Positions 1-8,061 of a stretch of 64,000 nucleotides of DNA are shown one piece after another. The notes below the pieces were generated by a model. The model did not search any database, was not told the origin of the DNA, and worked only from the letters and a program-made list of their open reading frames with translations. The position numbers and the translations under genes were made by a program. Source of the stretch: UBA4675 sp964601265 (GTDB lineage: Bacteria; Bacillota; Clostridia; Christensenellales; Borkfalkiaceae); assembly GCA_964601265.1 (NCBI GenBank), contig CAZRMT010000004.1:1-64000 (forward strand). The letters run 5' to 3'. Numbering within the stretch: position 1 is the stretch's first letter; each line of letters opens with the position of its first letter.

Positions 1-19
1 TAAATTCGAGGAAATATTT

Positions 20-1177
20 ATGAGTAGCAAAGTTTTTGAAATAATAGAAAAAGAACAACAAAGACAAAATTCAACCGTTGAATTAATTGCAAGCGAGAAT
101 TTTGTGAGCAAAGAAATTTGTGAGGCGGTAGGCTCTTGTTTAACTAATAAATATTCCGAGGGTTACCCCGGTAAAAGATACTACGGCGGTTGTGTAAATT
201 GTGACGAGCTTGAAAGTTACTGTCAAGAAACATGGAAAAAGGTGTTTAATACCGATTATCACGTTAACGTTCAGTCGCATAGCGGGTCTAATGCTAATTA
301 TGCGGGATATATGGCGGTTATAAATCCCGGTGACACGGTTTTAAGTATGGAATTAAACAACGGAGCACACTTAACTCACGGTTCACCCGTAAATTTTAGC
401 GGAAAACTTTATAATTTTGTATTTTACGGAGTAGACGAAAACGGTTATATCGATTACGACCAAGCTCAAGAACTTGCTTTAAAACATAAACCAAAACTTA
501 TTATGGCAGGCGCTTCCGCTTATTCGAGAATTATAGATTTTAAAAGATTTAGGGAAATAGCAGATTCGGTCGGCGCTTATTTTATGGTTGATATTGCTCA
601 TATTGCGGGTTTGGTTGCAACGGGTTATCATCCTACTCCATTCGGTCTTGCCGATATTATCACTACGACTACGCATAAAACTTTAAGAGGACCTAGAGGA
701 GGATTAATATTCTGTAAGCCTGAACTAGCAAAAAAAGTTGACAGTGCGGTTTTCCCTGGTTCGCAAGGCGGACCGCTTCAACACGTGATTGCGGGTAAGG
801 CTATTTGCGCAGAAGAAGATTTAAAACCCGAGTATAAAGAGTATATCGGTAGAGTAGTTGAAAACAGCAAGGCTATGTGCGAACAATTTATTAAAAACGG
901 TTATAAAGTTGTAACCGGCGGAACGGACAACCATTTGTTTTTGGTTGACTTAACCGATACAGGGCTTTCGGGCAAAGAAGTTCAAAACGAATTGGAAGAA
1001 TACGGCATAACTTTAAACAAAAACTGTGTCCCCAACGAAACTAGGTCGCCTTTCCAAACTAGCGGAGTAAGAATCGGTACGCCTGCTATGACTACTAAGG
1101 GGTACGGTAAACAAGATTTTATAGAGGTTGCGGATAAGATAGATAAAATAATTAAGAAAATGCAAGAGAGTAGGTAA
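20..1177 (+). CDS. glyA: Serine hydroxymethyltransferase
   Basis: PLP enzyme that converts serine and tetrahydrofolate to glycine and methylene-THF in the cytosol. The family block ELIASENFVS is at residues 21-30, and the PLP-binding lysine lies in TTTTHKTLRG (K220). The ATG at 20 follows an AGGAAA-type ribosome site (about 9-14). At 385 residues it is shorter than the usual 410-420. The alignable body is intact and the shortfall is in the last helices: the typical FPLY-like end is missing after the GTPAMTTKG motif. Citrate synthase starts 12 bases downstream, so the two are probably co-transcribed. The function is clear; only the short C-terminus is unusual. Confidence 0.96.
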   Translation: MSSKVFEIIEKEQQRQNSTVELIASENFVSKEICEAVGSCLTNKYSEGYPGKRYYGGCVNCDELESYCQETWKKVFNTDYHVNVQSHSGSNANYAGYMAVINPGDTVLSMELNNGAHLTHGSPVNFSGKLYNFVFYGVDENGYIDYDQAQELALKHKPKLIMAGASAYSRIIDFKRFREIADSVGAYFMVDIAHIAGLVATGYHPTPFGLADIITTTTHKTLRGPRGGLIFCKPELAKKVDSAVFPGSQGGPLQHVIAGKAICAEEDLKPEYKEYIGRVVENSKAMCEQFIKNGYKVVTGGTDNHLFLVDLTDTGLSGKEVQNELEEYGITLNKNCVPNETRSPFQTSGVRIGTPAMTTKGYGKQDFIEVADKIDKIIKKMQESR

Positions 1178-1189
1178 AATGGAGGTAAA

Positions 1190-2560
1190 ATGGAGAGTTT
1201 TTACAAATATTTGGAAACGTTAGACGAAAAATTTAAAGAATTGAGCGATTTAGGATTTAAGTCTGACGTTATCGAAAACGAATTATACGAAAAATTTAAA
1301 GTTTATAGAGGATTAAGAGATTCTAGGGGTGTCGGCGTTGTTACCGGTTTAACGGAAATATCCGAAATTAACGGTTTTAAAACGGAAAACGGAGAACGAA
1401 TTCCTATTGAGGGTGAATTATATTATAGAGGAATATCCGTTTATGATATTTTCGCTCACTTGCGTAAATCCGATAGGTTTGGTTTTGAGGAAGTTGCATA
1501 TTTATTGTTATGCGGTGTACTGCCAAATAAAAAACAATTGGCGGATTTTTGCGAGTTGTTGTCAAATTTAAGAATATTGCCTAATAGCTTTGTTAGAGAT
1601 ATAGTGCTTAAAGCTCCCACTCAAAATATAATGATTTCTTTAAGTCGCTGTATTTTGATGCTTTATTCTTACGACAGTAAAGCCGACGATATTACTCTTA
1701 AGAACGTTTTTCGTCAATCTTTACAGTTGATTGCCTTAATGCCTATCATAGCGGTTTATTCGTATCAAGCAAGCAGACATTACTTTAAAATGAAAACTCT
1801 TTCTATTAGGTATCCTAAAAAAGAGTTGTCTACTGCCGAAAATATCCTTTATATGTTGAGAGGTAGTAATAAGTATACGAGGGAAGAAGCTTTGTTGCTA
1901 GACGCTTGTCTTGTTTTGCAGATGGAACACGGCGGTGGTAACAATTCAACGTTTACAACGCACGTTGTTACAAGTACGGGTACAGATTCCTATTCTACGA
2001 TGGCTGCGTCGTTAGGTTCGCTTAAAGGTCCTAAACACGGCGGAGCTAACATAATGGTCGCTAAAATGATGCAGGATATAAAAGAAAACGTAAAAGTTGT
2101 AAACGAAAAAAACGTTAGCGACTATTTAAAAAAGATATTGGATAAAAAAGCTTTCGATAAAAAAGGTCTTATTTACGGAATGGGGCATGCTATTTATTCT
2201 TTAAGCGACCCGAGAGCGAATATTTTACGCAACTTAATTAAGGAATTCGGCGTTAGTCCCGAGGATGAAAAGGATTATGAAATATACTCTTTAGTATACA
2301 AACTTTCTCCCGAACTTATTCAAGCTCACAAAAACACGGTTAAGGGAACGTGCGCTAACGTTGACTTTTTCTCTGGATATATTTATAAAACCTTAGATAT
2401 ACCCGAAGAATTGTATACGCCGTTGTTTGCGGTAGCGAGAAGTGTGGGTTGGTCGGCTCATAGGTTGGAAGAGATAGCAAATAACGGAAAACTTATAAGA
2501 CCCGCATACATTGCGGTTGCGCCAAGAAGAGAATTTATTCCTTTGGACAAAAGAAAATAA
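1190..2560 (+). CDS. Citrate synthase (Clostridia-type)
   Basis: Condenses acetyl-CoA and oxaloacetate to citrate in the cytosol. Active-site motifs are present: MEHGGGN (H247), GPKHGGAN (H283) and GMGHAIYSLSDPRA (H333, D340). The length of 456 residues fits the longer citrate synthase branch of Clostridia, not the roughly 430-residue E. coli enzyme. The ATG follows a strong GGAGGTAAA site at about 1181. It probably forms a two-gene operon with glyA and ends in a terminator-like hairpin. 2-methylcitrate synthase activity cannot be excluded from sequence. In this organism it would supply citrate/2-oxoglutarate for biosynthesis; that role is inferred. Confidence 0.93.
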   Translation: MESFYKYLETLDEKFKELSDLGFKSDVIENELYEKFKVYRGLRDSRGVGVVTGLTEISEINGFKTENGERIPIEGELYYRGISVYDIFAHLRKSDRFGFEEVAYLLLCGVLPNKKQLADFCELLSNLRILPNSFVRDIVLKAPTQNIMISLSRCILMLYSYDSKADDITLKNVFRQSLQLIALMPIIAVYSYQASRHYFKMKTLSIRYPKKELSTAENILYMLRGSNKYTREEALLLDACLVLQMEHGGGNNSTFTTHVVTSTGTDSYSTMAASLGSLKGPKHGGANIMVAKMMQDIKENVKVVNEKNVSDYLKKILDKKAFDKKGLIYGMGHAIYSLSDPRANILRNLIKEFGVSPEDEKDYEIYSLVYKLSPELIQAHKNTVKGTCANVDFFSGYIYKTLDIPEELYTPLFAVARSVGWSAHRLEEIANNGKLIRPAYIAVAPRREFIPLDKRK

Positions 2561-2569
2561 ACTATTACG

Positions 2570-2606
2570 AAAAAGACAAGGGTATATCTACTGCCTTTGT
2601 CTTTTT
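2570..2606 (+). terminator. Terminator after the citrate synthase gene
   Basis: Stem AAAAAGACAA-GG pairs with CC-T-TTGTCTTTTT (one bulged T) and runs into T-rich sequence, 10 bases after the stop codon. Fits an intrinsic terminator for glyA-citrate synthase. Confidence 0.7.
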
Positions 2607-2680
2607 ATAGTTAACGTATAATCTTAAATACTATAAAATTTAATTTTTATCGAAAAAAATAAAAAAAAATTATTTTTCAT

Positions 2681-2709
2681 TTGACAACGTAAAGATAATT
2701 TTATATAAT
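2681..2709 (+). promoter_or_regulatory. Consensus sigma-A promoter of tRNA-Trp
   Basis: TTGACA (2681-2686), a 17-base spacer and TATAAT (2704-2709) match the vegetative consensus exactly. The predicted transcription start is about 2716, five bases before the mature tRNA. Confidence 0.9.
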
Positions 2710-2720
2710 GATATTCGCAT

Positions 2721-2795
2721 AGGGGAGTGGCTCAACGGTAGAGTAGCGGTCTCCAAAACCGTAGGTTGCGTGTTCGAATCGCGTCTCCCCTGCCA
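2721..2795 (+). tRNA. tRNA-Trp (anticodon CCA)
   Basis: Cloverleaf of 75 bases. The acceptor stem AGGGGAG (2721-2727) pairs with CTCCCCT (2785-2791), followed by discriminator G and an encoded CCA (2793-2795). The anticodon stem GCGGT/ACCGT encloses the loop CTCCAAA with anticodon CCA at 2753-2755. The T arm contains GTTCGAATC. It has its own perfect promoter and a downstream hairpin, so it is a separate transcription unit. Confidence 0.96.
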
Positions 2796-2798
2796 AAG

Positions 2799-2837
2799 AT
2801 AGGGTATATTCAATTTTTTGAATGTATCCTATTACTT
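2799..2837 (+). terminator. Hairpin terminator after tRNA-Trp
   Basis: Arm 2799-2813 pairs with 2818-2832 around a TTTT loop: 15 pairs, two of them G-U. TACTTTTA follows. Positioned to end the tRNA transcript; it could also lie in the leader of rnhA if transcription reads through. Confidence 0.65.
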
Positions 2838-2869
2838 TTATATAACATCTTGTTAATAGGAGATTTGTT

Positions 2870-3319
2870 TTGAAAAAGGTTACCATTTACACGGACGGCG
2901 CTTGTTCGTATAATCCCGGTCCCGGGGGTTATTGTGCTATTTTAAATTATAACGGAATAGAAAAAATAATTTCCGGCGGTTGCGAAAACACAACTAATAA
3001 TATTATGGAACTTACAGCTGTTTTAGAGGGGTTAAAAGCTTTGAAAGAGAAGTGTGAAGTCGAGGTTTACAGCGACTCTGCGTACGTTGTTAATGCCATA
3101 AACGAAAATTGGCTTTTTTCATGGGAAAAAAGGGGTTGGAAGACTGCCGATAATAAAGAAGTAAAGAATTTGGAACTCTGGAAAGAACTTTGTTTACTTA
3201 TGGAAAAACATAAAGTGTCTTTTATCAAAGTGCAAGGTCATTCCAATAATAAAAACAACAACAGATGCGACGAAATTGCTCGCAATGAAATATCAAAAAT
3301 AACGGTTAAAAACAGCTAA
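2870..3319 (+). CDS. rnhA: Ribonuclease HI
   Basis: Endonuclease that degrades the RNA strand of RNA-DNA hybrids. The four catalytic acidic residues are visible: D9 (YTDGACS), E47 (NIMELTAV), D69 (YSDSAYVV) and D134 (RCDEIAR). H124 lies in the VQGHSNN loop. At 149 residues it has the usual length of bacterial type I enzymes. Translation starts at a TTG codon (2870) preceded by ATAGGAGA; no ATG in a suitable place keeps the conserved YTDG strand. Confidence 0.95.
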   Translation: MKKVTIYTDGACSYNPGPGGYCAILNYNGIEKIISGGCENTTNNIMELTAVLEGLKALKEKCEVEVYSDSAYVVNAINENWLFSWEKRGWKTADNKEVKNLELWKELCLLMEKHKVSFIKVQGHSNNKNNNRCDEIARNEISKITVKNS

Positions 3320-3338
3320 ATATAAATATAATACTAGT

Positions 3339-4259
3339 ATGAAAGAAAAGCGTTTTGGAAAACTGTTATTCGTAATAAATATAATCGTTACGGCGCTTAT
3401 GTGCGCAGTAACGGTTATTTTTGCTTTATTTTACGTTGATAAGGTTTCTTCGGGGTTTATAAATACTCATACTAAGTTAGTTAAAATTCTGGTTATTTCT
3501 TTTATATGCGTGTGTTTAACGTTGTCGATTGTTTTTATTATAAAAGATAAAGAAAGCGTTTACAAATTATGTTTGGTTATATTGTTTTTTCTTATGCTTT
3601 CAACCATTGTTCTTTACGTATTGCAAATAAGCGGTTTTTGGGAAAAAATAAACAGCGTAGAAGATTTTAGGGCTTATATTGAATCGTTTGGTAGCTATGC
3701 TGTGATTATTTTTATATTAATGCAAATTCTGCAAGTTGTGGTTTTACCTATTCCGGGGTTTATTGCGGTAGGGGCAGGCGTGCTTTCATTCGGGGTTTGG
3801 AAGGGCGCTTTGTTTTCTTTGATAGGAATAATGAGCGGTTCGCTAATCGCATTTTTTTTAGGAAAATATTTAGGTTATAAAGCTGTGTGTTGGCTTGTCG
3901 GCAAAAAGACGCTTGACAACGTTTTGCTTAAAGTAAAGGGAAAAGATAAATTTGTCTTAACTTTTATGTTTTTGTTTCCTTTTTTTCCTGACGACGTGCT
4001 TTGTTTTGTTGCGGGATTATCGTCTATGAGCAATTTGTATTTTATAATTATGATAACCATAACTAGAATTGTATCAGTTTATACAACGGCATTTTCGTTA
4101 AACGGTAATATTATTCCGTTTAATACTTGGTGGGGGTTATTGATTTGGGCTGTGTTAATCATCGGAACGTTTATTTTAAGTAAGTTTATGTATAAGCACG
4201 GTGAAGCGATACAAAACAAATTGAAAAGAATTTTTAAATTTAAAAAAAAGAATAAATAA
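3339..4259 (+). CDS. TVP38/TMEM64 (VTT domain) membrane protein
   Basis: Polytopic inner-membrane protein of 306 residues. Three hydrophobic segments lie in the first 100 residues. The VTT/SNARE-associated (DedA-superfamily) core follows, recognisable by LPIPGFIAVGAGVLSFG, a Gly-rich membrane stretch and FFLGKYLG, then FPFFPDDVLCFVAG further on. The family is linked to lipid scrambling and transport across membranes, but the substrate of this member cannot be told from sequence. The C-terminus is a short Lys-rich cytosolic tail. It starts 19 bases after rnhA, with no clear Shine-Dalgarno sequence. Confidence 0.85.
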   Translation: MKEKRFGKLLFVINIIVTALMCAVTVIFALFYVDKVSSGFINTHTKLVKILVISFICVCLTLSIVFIIKDKESVYKLCLVILFFLMLSTIVLYVLQISGFWEKINSVEDFRAYIESFGSYAVIIFILMQILQVVVLPIPGFIAVGAGVLSFGVWKGALFSLIGIMSGSLIAFFLGKYLGYKAVCWLVGKKTLDNVLLKVKGKDKFVLTFMFLFPFFPDDVLCFVAGLSSMSNLYFIIMITITRIVSVYTTAFSLNGNIIPFNTWWGLLIWAVLIIGTFILSKFMYKHGEAIQNKLKRIFKFKKKNK

Positions 4260-4280
4260 TATGAAAAGAATGAATTAAGC

Positions 4281-4309
4281 TTGCAAAAACGAGCCGATTA
4301 TGATACAAT
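4281..4309 (+). promoter_or_regulatory. Sigma-A promoter of galT
   Basis: TTGCAA (4281-4286), a 17-base spacer and TACAAT (4304-4309), with an extended -10 TG at 4301-4302. The start codon is 27 bases downstream of the -10 box. Confidence 0.8.
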
Positions 4310-4335
4310 AACAAAAAACAATACAAGAGGGTATT

Positions 4336-5886
4336 ATGGTTGACGGAAAATTATTGATTGAAAAACTTATCGAATATTCTAAGCTTTTTTTACACTTGAA
4401 TTCCCTTGACGAGATTTACGTAAGAAACACTTTATTGCGTGAGTTCAAGCTTGGTGAACCACTAGAAGAAGTTCCCGATTTATCGGCAATAAAGGATATG
4501 ACCGTTCCCGATGAACTTTATAGCGACGTAAAAACTTATGCGTTAGAAAATTCTATTTCGGAAGAAGCGTATCTCGATACTTTTGCTACGTATATTTTCG
4601 GAATACTTACTCCTAAGCCGTCAGAAGTAAATTCGACTTTTAAGACTATAAGAGAACAATTCGATTCCGTACAAGCGTGTAAATATCTTTACGATATGAG
4701 TATAATGAACAATTATATTCAAAAAACTGCTATAAGTAGAAATATTCTCTGGCAAGCAAAAGACGGGAATAACATTTTAGAGATTACCATTAACTTGTCA
4801 AAACCTGAAAAAGACAATAAAGAAATCGCAAAATTATTGCAAAAAAATCCCGCAAGTGCAAAAAAATATCCAAAGTGTTTACTTTGTAAGGAAAACGAAG
4901 GATTTTTAGGTACCTTAACTCACCCCGCAAGAAGTAATTTAAGGACTATTTCTATAAACCTTGCGGAAGAAAAATGGTATTTACAATATTCTCCGTACGC
5001 TTATTTCGAAGAACATTGTATTATGTTTAACGATGAGCATATTCCAATGAGAATAGATAGAAATACTATCGTTAAACTATTAAGTTTCGTAGATTATCTT
5101 CCTAATTATATGGCGGGGAGTAACGCCGATTTGCCTATCGTTGGCGGTTCGATTTTAAATCACGAACATTATCAGGGCGGAAAACATCTAATGCCTATGC
5201 ATTACGCACAAGTGGCGAAAAGCTATCTAAGCGAAGAATACCCTGACGTTGAAGTTGGATTGTTGGACTGGTATAACACGGTAATACATTTAACCGGTAT
5301 CAATAAAGCTTCCGTATGTGCATTGGCAGGTGATATAGTCGAGGCATGGAAAGGATATAGTGACGAAGAAAATCTTATTTATAATATGGGCGCGGACGGG
5401 GTTCGCCACAATACCGTAACGCCTATTGCAAGAAAGTTGGACGACGGAAAATATTGCGTTGACCTTATTTTGAGAAACAATATGACCAACGAACAATATC
5501 CCGACGGAATTTATCACGCTCATCCCGAATACCACAACATTAAAAAAGAGGGTATCGGACTTATTGAGGCGATGGGATTATTCATTCTTCCCGGAAGACT
5601 TAAAAAACAACTTGCTATGATTCAAGAAATGTTGGTGGATAAGGATAAGTATAACTATGAGGAGCTTTGCAATCCTGAGAACTATTTATATGTACATAGG
5701 GATATGATTAAGGCTTTAATTGAAAAAAATCCATCGGTTTCTTCTATTGCGAAAGCGGAAAAAATTACCACGGAATACGTTAACAACGTTTGTAAAAACA
5801 TATTGTTGAATACTTCGGTGTACCAAAAGAACGAAGACGGTATGATTGCGCTCGGAAACTTCTTAAAAACCGTAAAAATAAAATAA
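4336..5886 (+). CDS. galT: UDP-glucose--hexose-1-phosphate uridylyltransferase (class II)
   Basis: Leloir-pathway enzyme that exchanges the uridylyl group between UDP-glucose and galactose-1-phosphate. At 516 residues it is the Firmicutes class II form, which differs from the roughly 350-residue E. coli enzyme. The nucleophilic histidine motif is HEHYQGG (H276, H278, Q280). SNLRTISINL and YFEEHCIMFNDEHIPM are typical class II blocks. It has its own promoter and terminator. No galK or galE lies nearby, so the rest of the pathway must be elsewhere or the enzyme serves UDP-sugar balance. Confidence 0.94.
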   Translation: MVDGKLLIEKLIEYSKLFLHLNSLDEIYVRNTLLREFKLGEPLEEVPDLSAIKDMTVPDELYSDVKTYALENSISEEAYLDTFATYIFGILTPKPSEVNSTFKTIREQFDSVQACKYLYDMSIMNNYIQKTAISRNILWQAKDGNNILEITINLSKPEKDNKEIAKLLQKNPASAKKYPKCLLCKENEGFLGTLTHPARSNLRTISINLAEEKWYLQYSPYAYFEEHCIMFNDEHIPMRIDRNTIVKLLSFVDYLPNYMAGSNADLPIVGGSILNHEHYQGGKHLMPMHYAQVAKSYLSEEYPDVEVGLLDWYNTVIHLTGINKASVCALAGDIVEAWKGYSDEENLIYNMGADGVRHNTVTPIARKLDDGKYCVDLILRNNMTNEQYPDGIYHAHPEYHNIKKEGIGLIEAMGLFILPGRLKKQLAMIQEMLVDKDKYNYEELCNPENYLYVHRDMIKALIEKNPSVSSIAKAEKITTEYVNNVCKNILLNTSVYQKNEDGMIALGNFLKTVKIK

Positions 5887-5896
5887 AACAAAGTTT

Positions 5897-5939
5897 AAAT
5901 TGCCTTTTTCTTTTTTTATGATAAAAGGCAATTTTTTTA
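5897..5939 (+). terminator. Terminator after galT
   Basis: AAATTGCCTTTT (5897-5908) pairs with AAAAGGCAATTT, followed by a T run. Starts 10 bases after the galT stop. Confidence 0.85.
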
Positions 5940-5949
5940 AGAATATTTA

Positions 5950-5978
5950 TTGTGTTTTTTTTCTTTTTATATTATAAT
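5950..5978 (+). promoter_or_regulatory. Sigma-A promoter of the decarboxylase operon
   Basis: TTGTGT (5950-5955), a 17-base spacer and TATAAT (5973-5978). It sits just after the galT terminator and 26 bases before the first start codon, and would drive a ten-gene operon to 16174. Confidence 0.75.
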
Positions 5979-6004
5979 TAAAGTGGAAAACAATGGAGGA
6001 CTTT

Positions 6005-7333
6005 ATGGACAGAATTAAATTATTGCAATCACGCAGAGCAAAATTGTTGGAAGCAACTAAATCCATAAGAAAAAAAGTAACGGATATAGTTGACGATATG
6101 AGTTTTGTAGAGTTTGATTCGTATAGTTTTTCTCATAGCGACATATATGAGGAAGACGCATTGGGAGACGGCGTACTTACGGGTATCGGTACTATAAACG
6201 GTAAAAATTATTGTATAGTTGCCATTAACTCTGATATTATGCACGGCGGTCTTTCGCTTTCAAACTGTAACAAAATTTCTAAATGTATGGATAAAGCTTT
6301 AAGAACGGCTTCTCCCGTTATTTACGTTTTGGAATCTAACGGAGTTCAACTCGGCGAAGGAGTTAACGTTTTGGAGGGAATAGCTAAAATTTTAAAGATT
6401 TCTTCCGATATTAAAGAAACGGGATTATTACAATTTGCTGTAGTAACGGGCAATTTATTCGGCTCGCTTTCACTTTTGGTGTCGAATTGTGATTTTGCTT
6501 ACTCTTTAAAAGACGGTAAAGTGTCCTTTACCAGCCCGTTGGTTATTTCGGCAAAAAATCCGTCTGCGGAAACTGAATTGTCGATTGAAAAAATAGCTTC
6601 TATAAAAGAATTTAAAGAAAAAATTTCTTTAATAACCGACGTAATAGACGGGGAGTTCTTTGAAAGTGCAGACGATTTAAACAGAACCTCGCCAACGCTT
6701 AATAAATCCGTAACGGATGAGGCGTTAATAAAAGCAGTTTTCGATAAAAGCTCTTTTATGGAATTTAATAAAGATAGCGTTAGCCAAGTTAAAACGGGGG
6801 TTGCGTATCTTGCGGGGTTAAGCGTTGCGACTATGATTTTTGATAGCGAAAACGCTGTTGAACTTGACGGTAAAGTTATGAAAAAAATAACTGATTTTAT
6901 TGGATTTGTTCAGATTCACGATTTACCTTTAATAACTTTTGTAAACACTAAGGGCATAAAACAAGACGTAGTTTGCCAAAAGTGTGTGTTATCTAAGATA
7001 AACGATTTTATCGGTATTTATAAAACGCTAAATAAAATCACGGTTATTACCGGAAACGCAGTCGGTTTAGGGTACACGTTGTTCGCTTCAAAGGAAATGA
7101 ATAATTGTTATTCCTACGCTTTTGCTCAAGCAAACGTCGGTTTATTTGACGAAGCTACGGGAGCATTGGTTGAGCTTGATGCAGAAGCGTCTAAAATCAA
7201 TGAGTATGCGTCGGAATATGCTGAAAAAACAGATCCGATAAATGCGGCGCATAACGGATATTTAGATAACGTGATAGAACCGAAGTTCGTTCGTCAATAC
7301 CTTATTTCGGCGTTGCAGACTTTAGAGGTGTAA
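6005..7333 (+). CDS. Divergent MmdA-like carboxyltransferase subunit
   Basis: Distant relative of the acyl-CoA carboxyltransferases (MmdA/PccB/12S transcarboxylase). The start is the ATG at 6005, placed by GGAGGA at 5995-6000; an in-frame ATG at 5993 would overlap that site. The protein is 442 residues, against about 510 for MmdA. Two crotonase-like halves are visible. The C-terminal half keeps a recognisable ITGNAVGLGYTLF oxyanion segment. The matching N-terminal segment is degenerate (GNLFGSLSLLVSN, lacking the usual Gly-Gly). It heads a cluster with OadG-, biotin-carrier-, OadB- and OadA-like genes, so it probably belongs to that complex. Its acyl-CoA substrate is unknown and it could be structural rather than catalytic. 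Confidence 0.7.
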   Translation: MDRIKLLQSRRAKLLEATKSIRKKVTDIVDDMSFVEFDSYSFSHSDIYEEDALGDGVLTGIGTINGKNYCIVAINSDIMHGGLSLSNCNKISKCMDKALRTASPVIYVLESNGVQLGEGVNVLEGIAKILKISSDIKETGLLQFAVVTGNLFGSLSLLVSNCDFAYSLKDGKVSFTSPLVISAKNPSAETELSIEKIASIKEFKEKISLITDVIDGEFFESADDLNRTSPTLNKSVTDEALIKAVFDKSSFMEFNKDSVSQVKTGVAYLAGLSVATMIFDSENAVELDGKVMKKITDFIGFVQIHDLPLITFVNTKGIKQDVVCQKCVLSKINDFIGIYKTLNKITVITGNAVGLGYTLFASKEMNNCYSYAFAQANVGLFDEATGALVELDAEASKINEYASEYAEKTDPINAAHNGYLDNVIEPKFVRQYLISALQTLEV

Positions 7334-7334
7334 A

Positions 7335-7667
7335 ATGAATTTCTTGGCTCAAAGTTCACTTGGTATGTCCGAAGGGGTTACCGCTCTATTTACGTTCGTT
7401 TTAGGACTATTAGTTGTTTTTTTCGGTATGGCGGTCATTATACTTTTTCTTGCAATTATAGGAAAAGTTTTTGATAAGTTAAACGGAAAAACTCCGATAA
7501 AAAAGGACGTTGTCGTAAAAACGGAAGAGATAAATAGTTGCGATGTTACCGACGGAATAGACGAAAAAACCAAAGTTGCTATTATTTCGGCTATTTATGC
7601 TTATTATCAACAAGAAGATAACGGCGGATGTGAATTCGTTGTTAGAAAAATAAATAAAAAACGTTAA
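7335..7667 (+). CDS. OadG-like decarboxylase gamma subunit
   Basis: Small protein of 110 residues with one N-terminal membrane helix (about residues 12-42: FTFVLGLLVVFFGMAVIILFL), then a short charged linker and a soluble tail. This is the plan of OadG/MmdD subunits, which hold sodium-pump decarboxylases together. It starts two bases after the previous stop and 10 bases before the biotin carrier gene. The assignment rests on topology and position as much as on sequence, because the family is poorly conserved. Confidence 0.75.
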   Translation: MNFLAQSSLGMSEGVTALFTFVLGLLVVFFGMAVIILFLAIIGKVFDKLNGKTPIKKDVVVKTEEINSCDVTDGIDEKTKVAIISAIYAYYQQEDNGGCEFVVRKINKKR

Positions 7668-7677
7668 GGAGAAGAAA

Positions 7678-8043
7678 ATGCGTAATTTTAAAGTATATAT
7701 TGACGGCAAAGAATATGAAGTTGCAGTAGAAGAAGTCGGCGGAACGGAACAGGTTACGCCTGTTGTTACCGATATTAAACCTACGGAGACGAAGAGTAGC
7801 GTTCAAGCACCGAAAAAAACTATTTCGGCAGGAGCAAAACTTGTAAAAGCTCCGATGCCCGGAATGGTTAAAGAATTTAAAGTAAGCGACGGCGCTATGG
7901 TAAAGAGCGGTGATATTATTTATATCCTCGAAGCAATGAAAATGGATAATGAAATTGCATGTGAATTTGACGGAAAGATTTCGTTTAAAGTAAGTAAGGG
8001 CGCTAACGTAGAAACCGACGAAGTTATTGCTACGGTTGAATAA
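7678..8043 (+). CDS. Biotin carrier protein of the decarboxylase
   Basis: Biotinyl-lipoyl domain protein of 121 residues. The biotinylation motif EAMKMDNEI carries the acceptor K88, with PMPGMV 35 residues upstream as in other biotin carriers. The first 60 residues form a short beta segment and a Pro/Thr-rich flexible linker that would let biotin swing between active sites. A strong AAGGAGAAG precedes the ATG. It supplies the biotin domain that the OadA protein at 9455 lacks. Confidence 0.92.
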   Translation: MRNFKVYIDGKEYEVAVEEVGGTEQVTPVVTDIKPTETKSSVQAPKKTISAGAKLVKAPMPGMVKEFKVSDGAMVKSGDIIYILEAMKMDNEIACEFDGKISFKVSKGANVETDEVIATVE

Positions 8044-8061
8044 AAATAACAGGAGAGCATT

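Noticed and set aside
2701..2886. 61-codon open frame on the - strand across tRNA-Trp
   Set aside because: Overlaps the promoter, tRNA and hairpin; the coding appearance is incidental.
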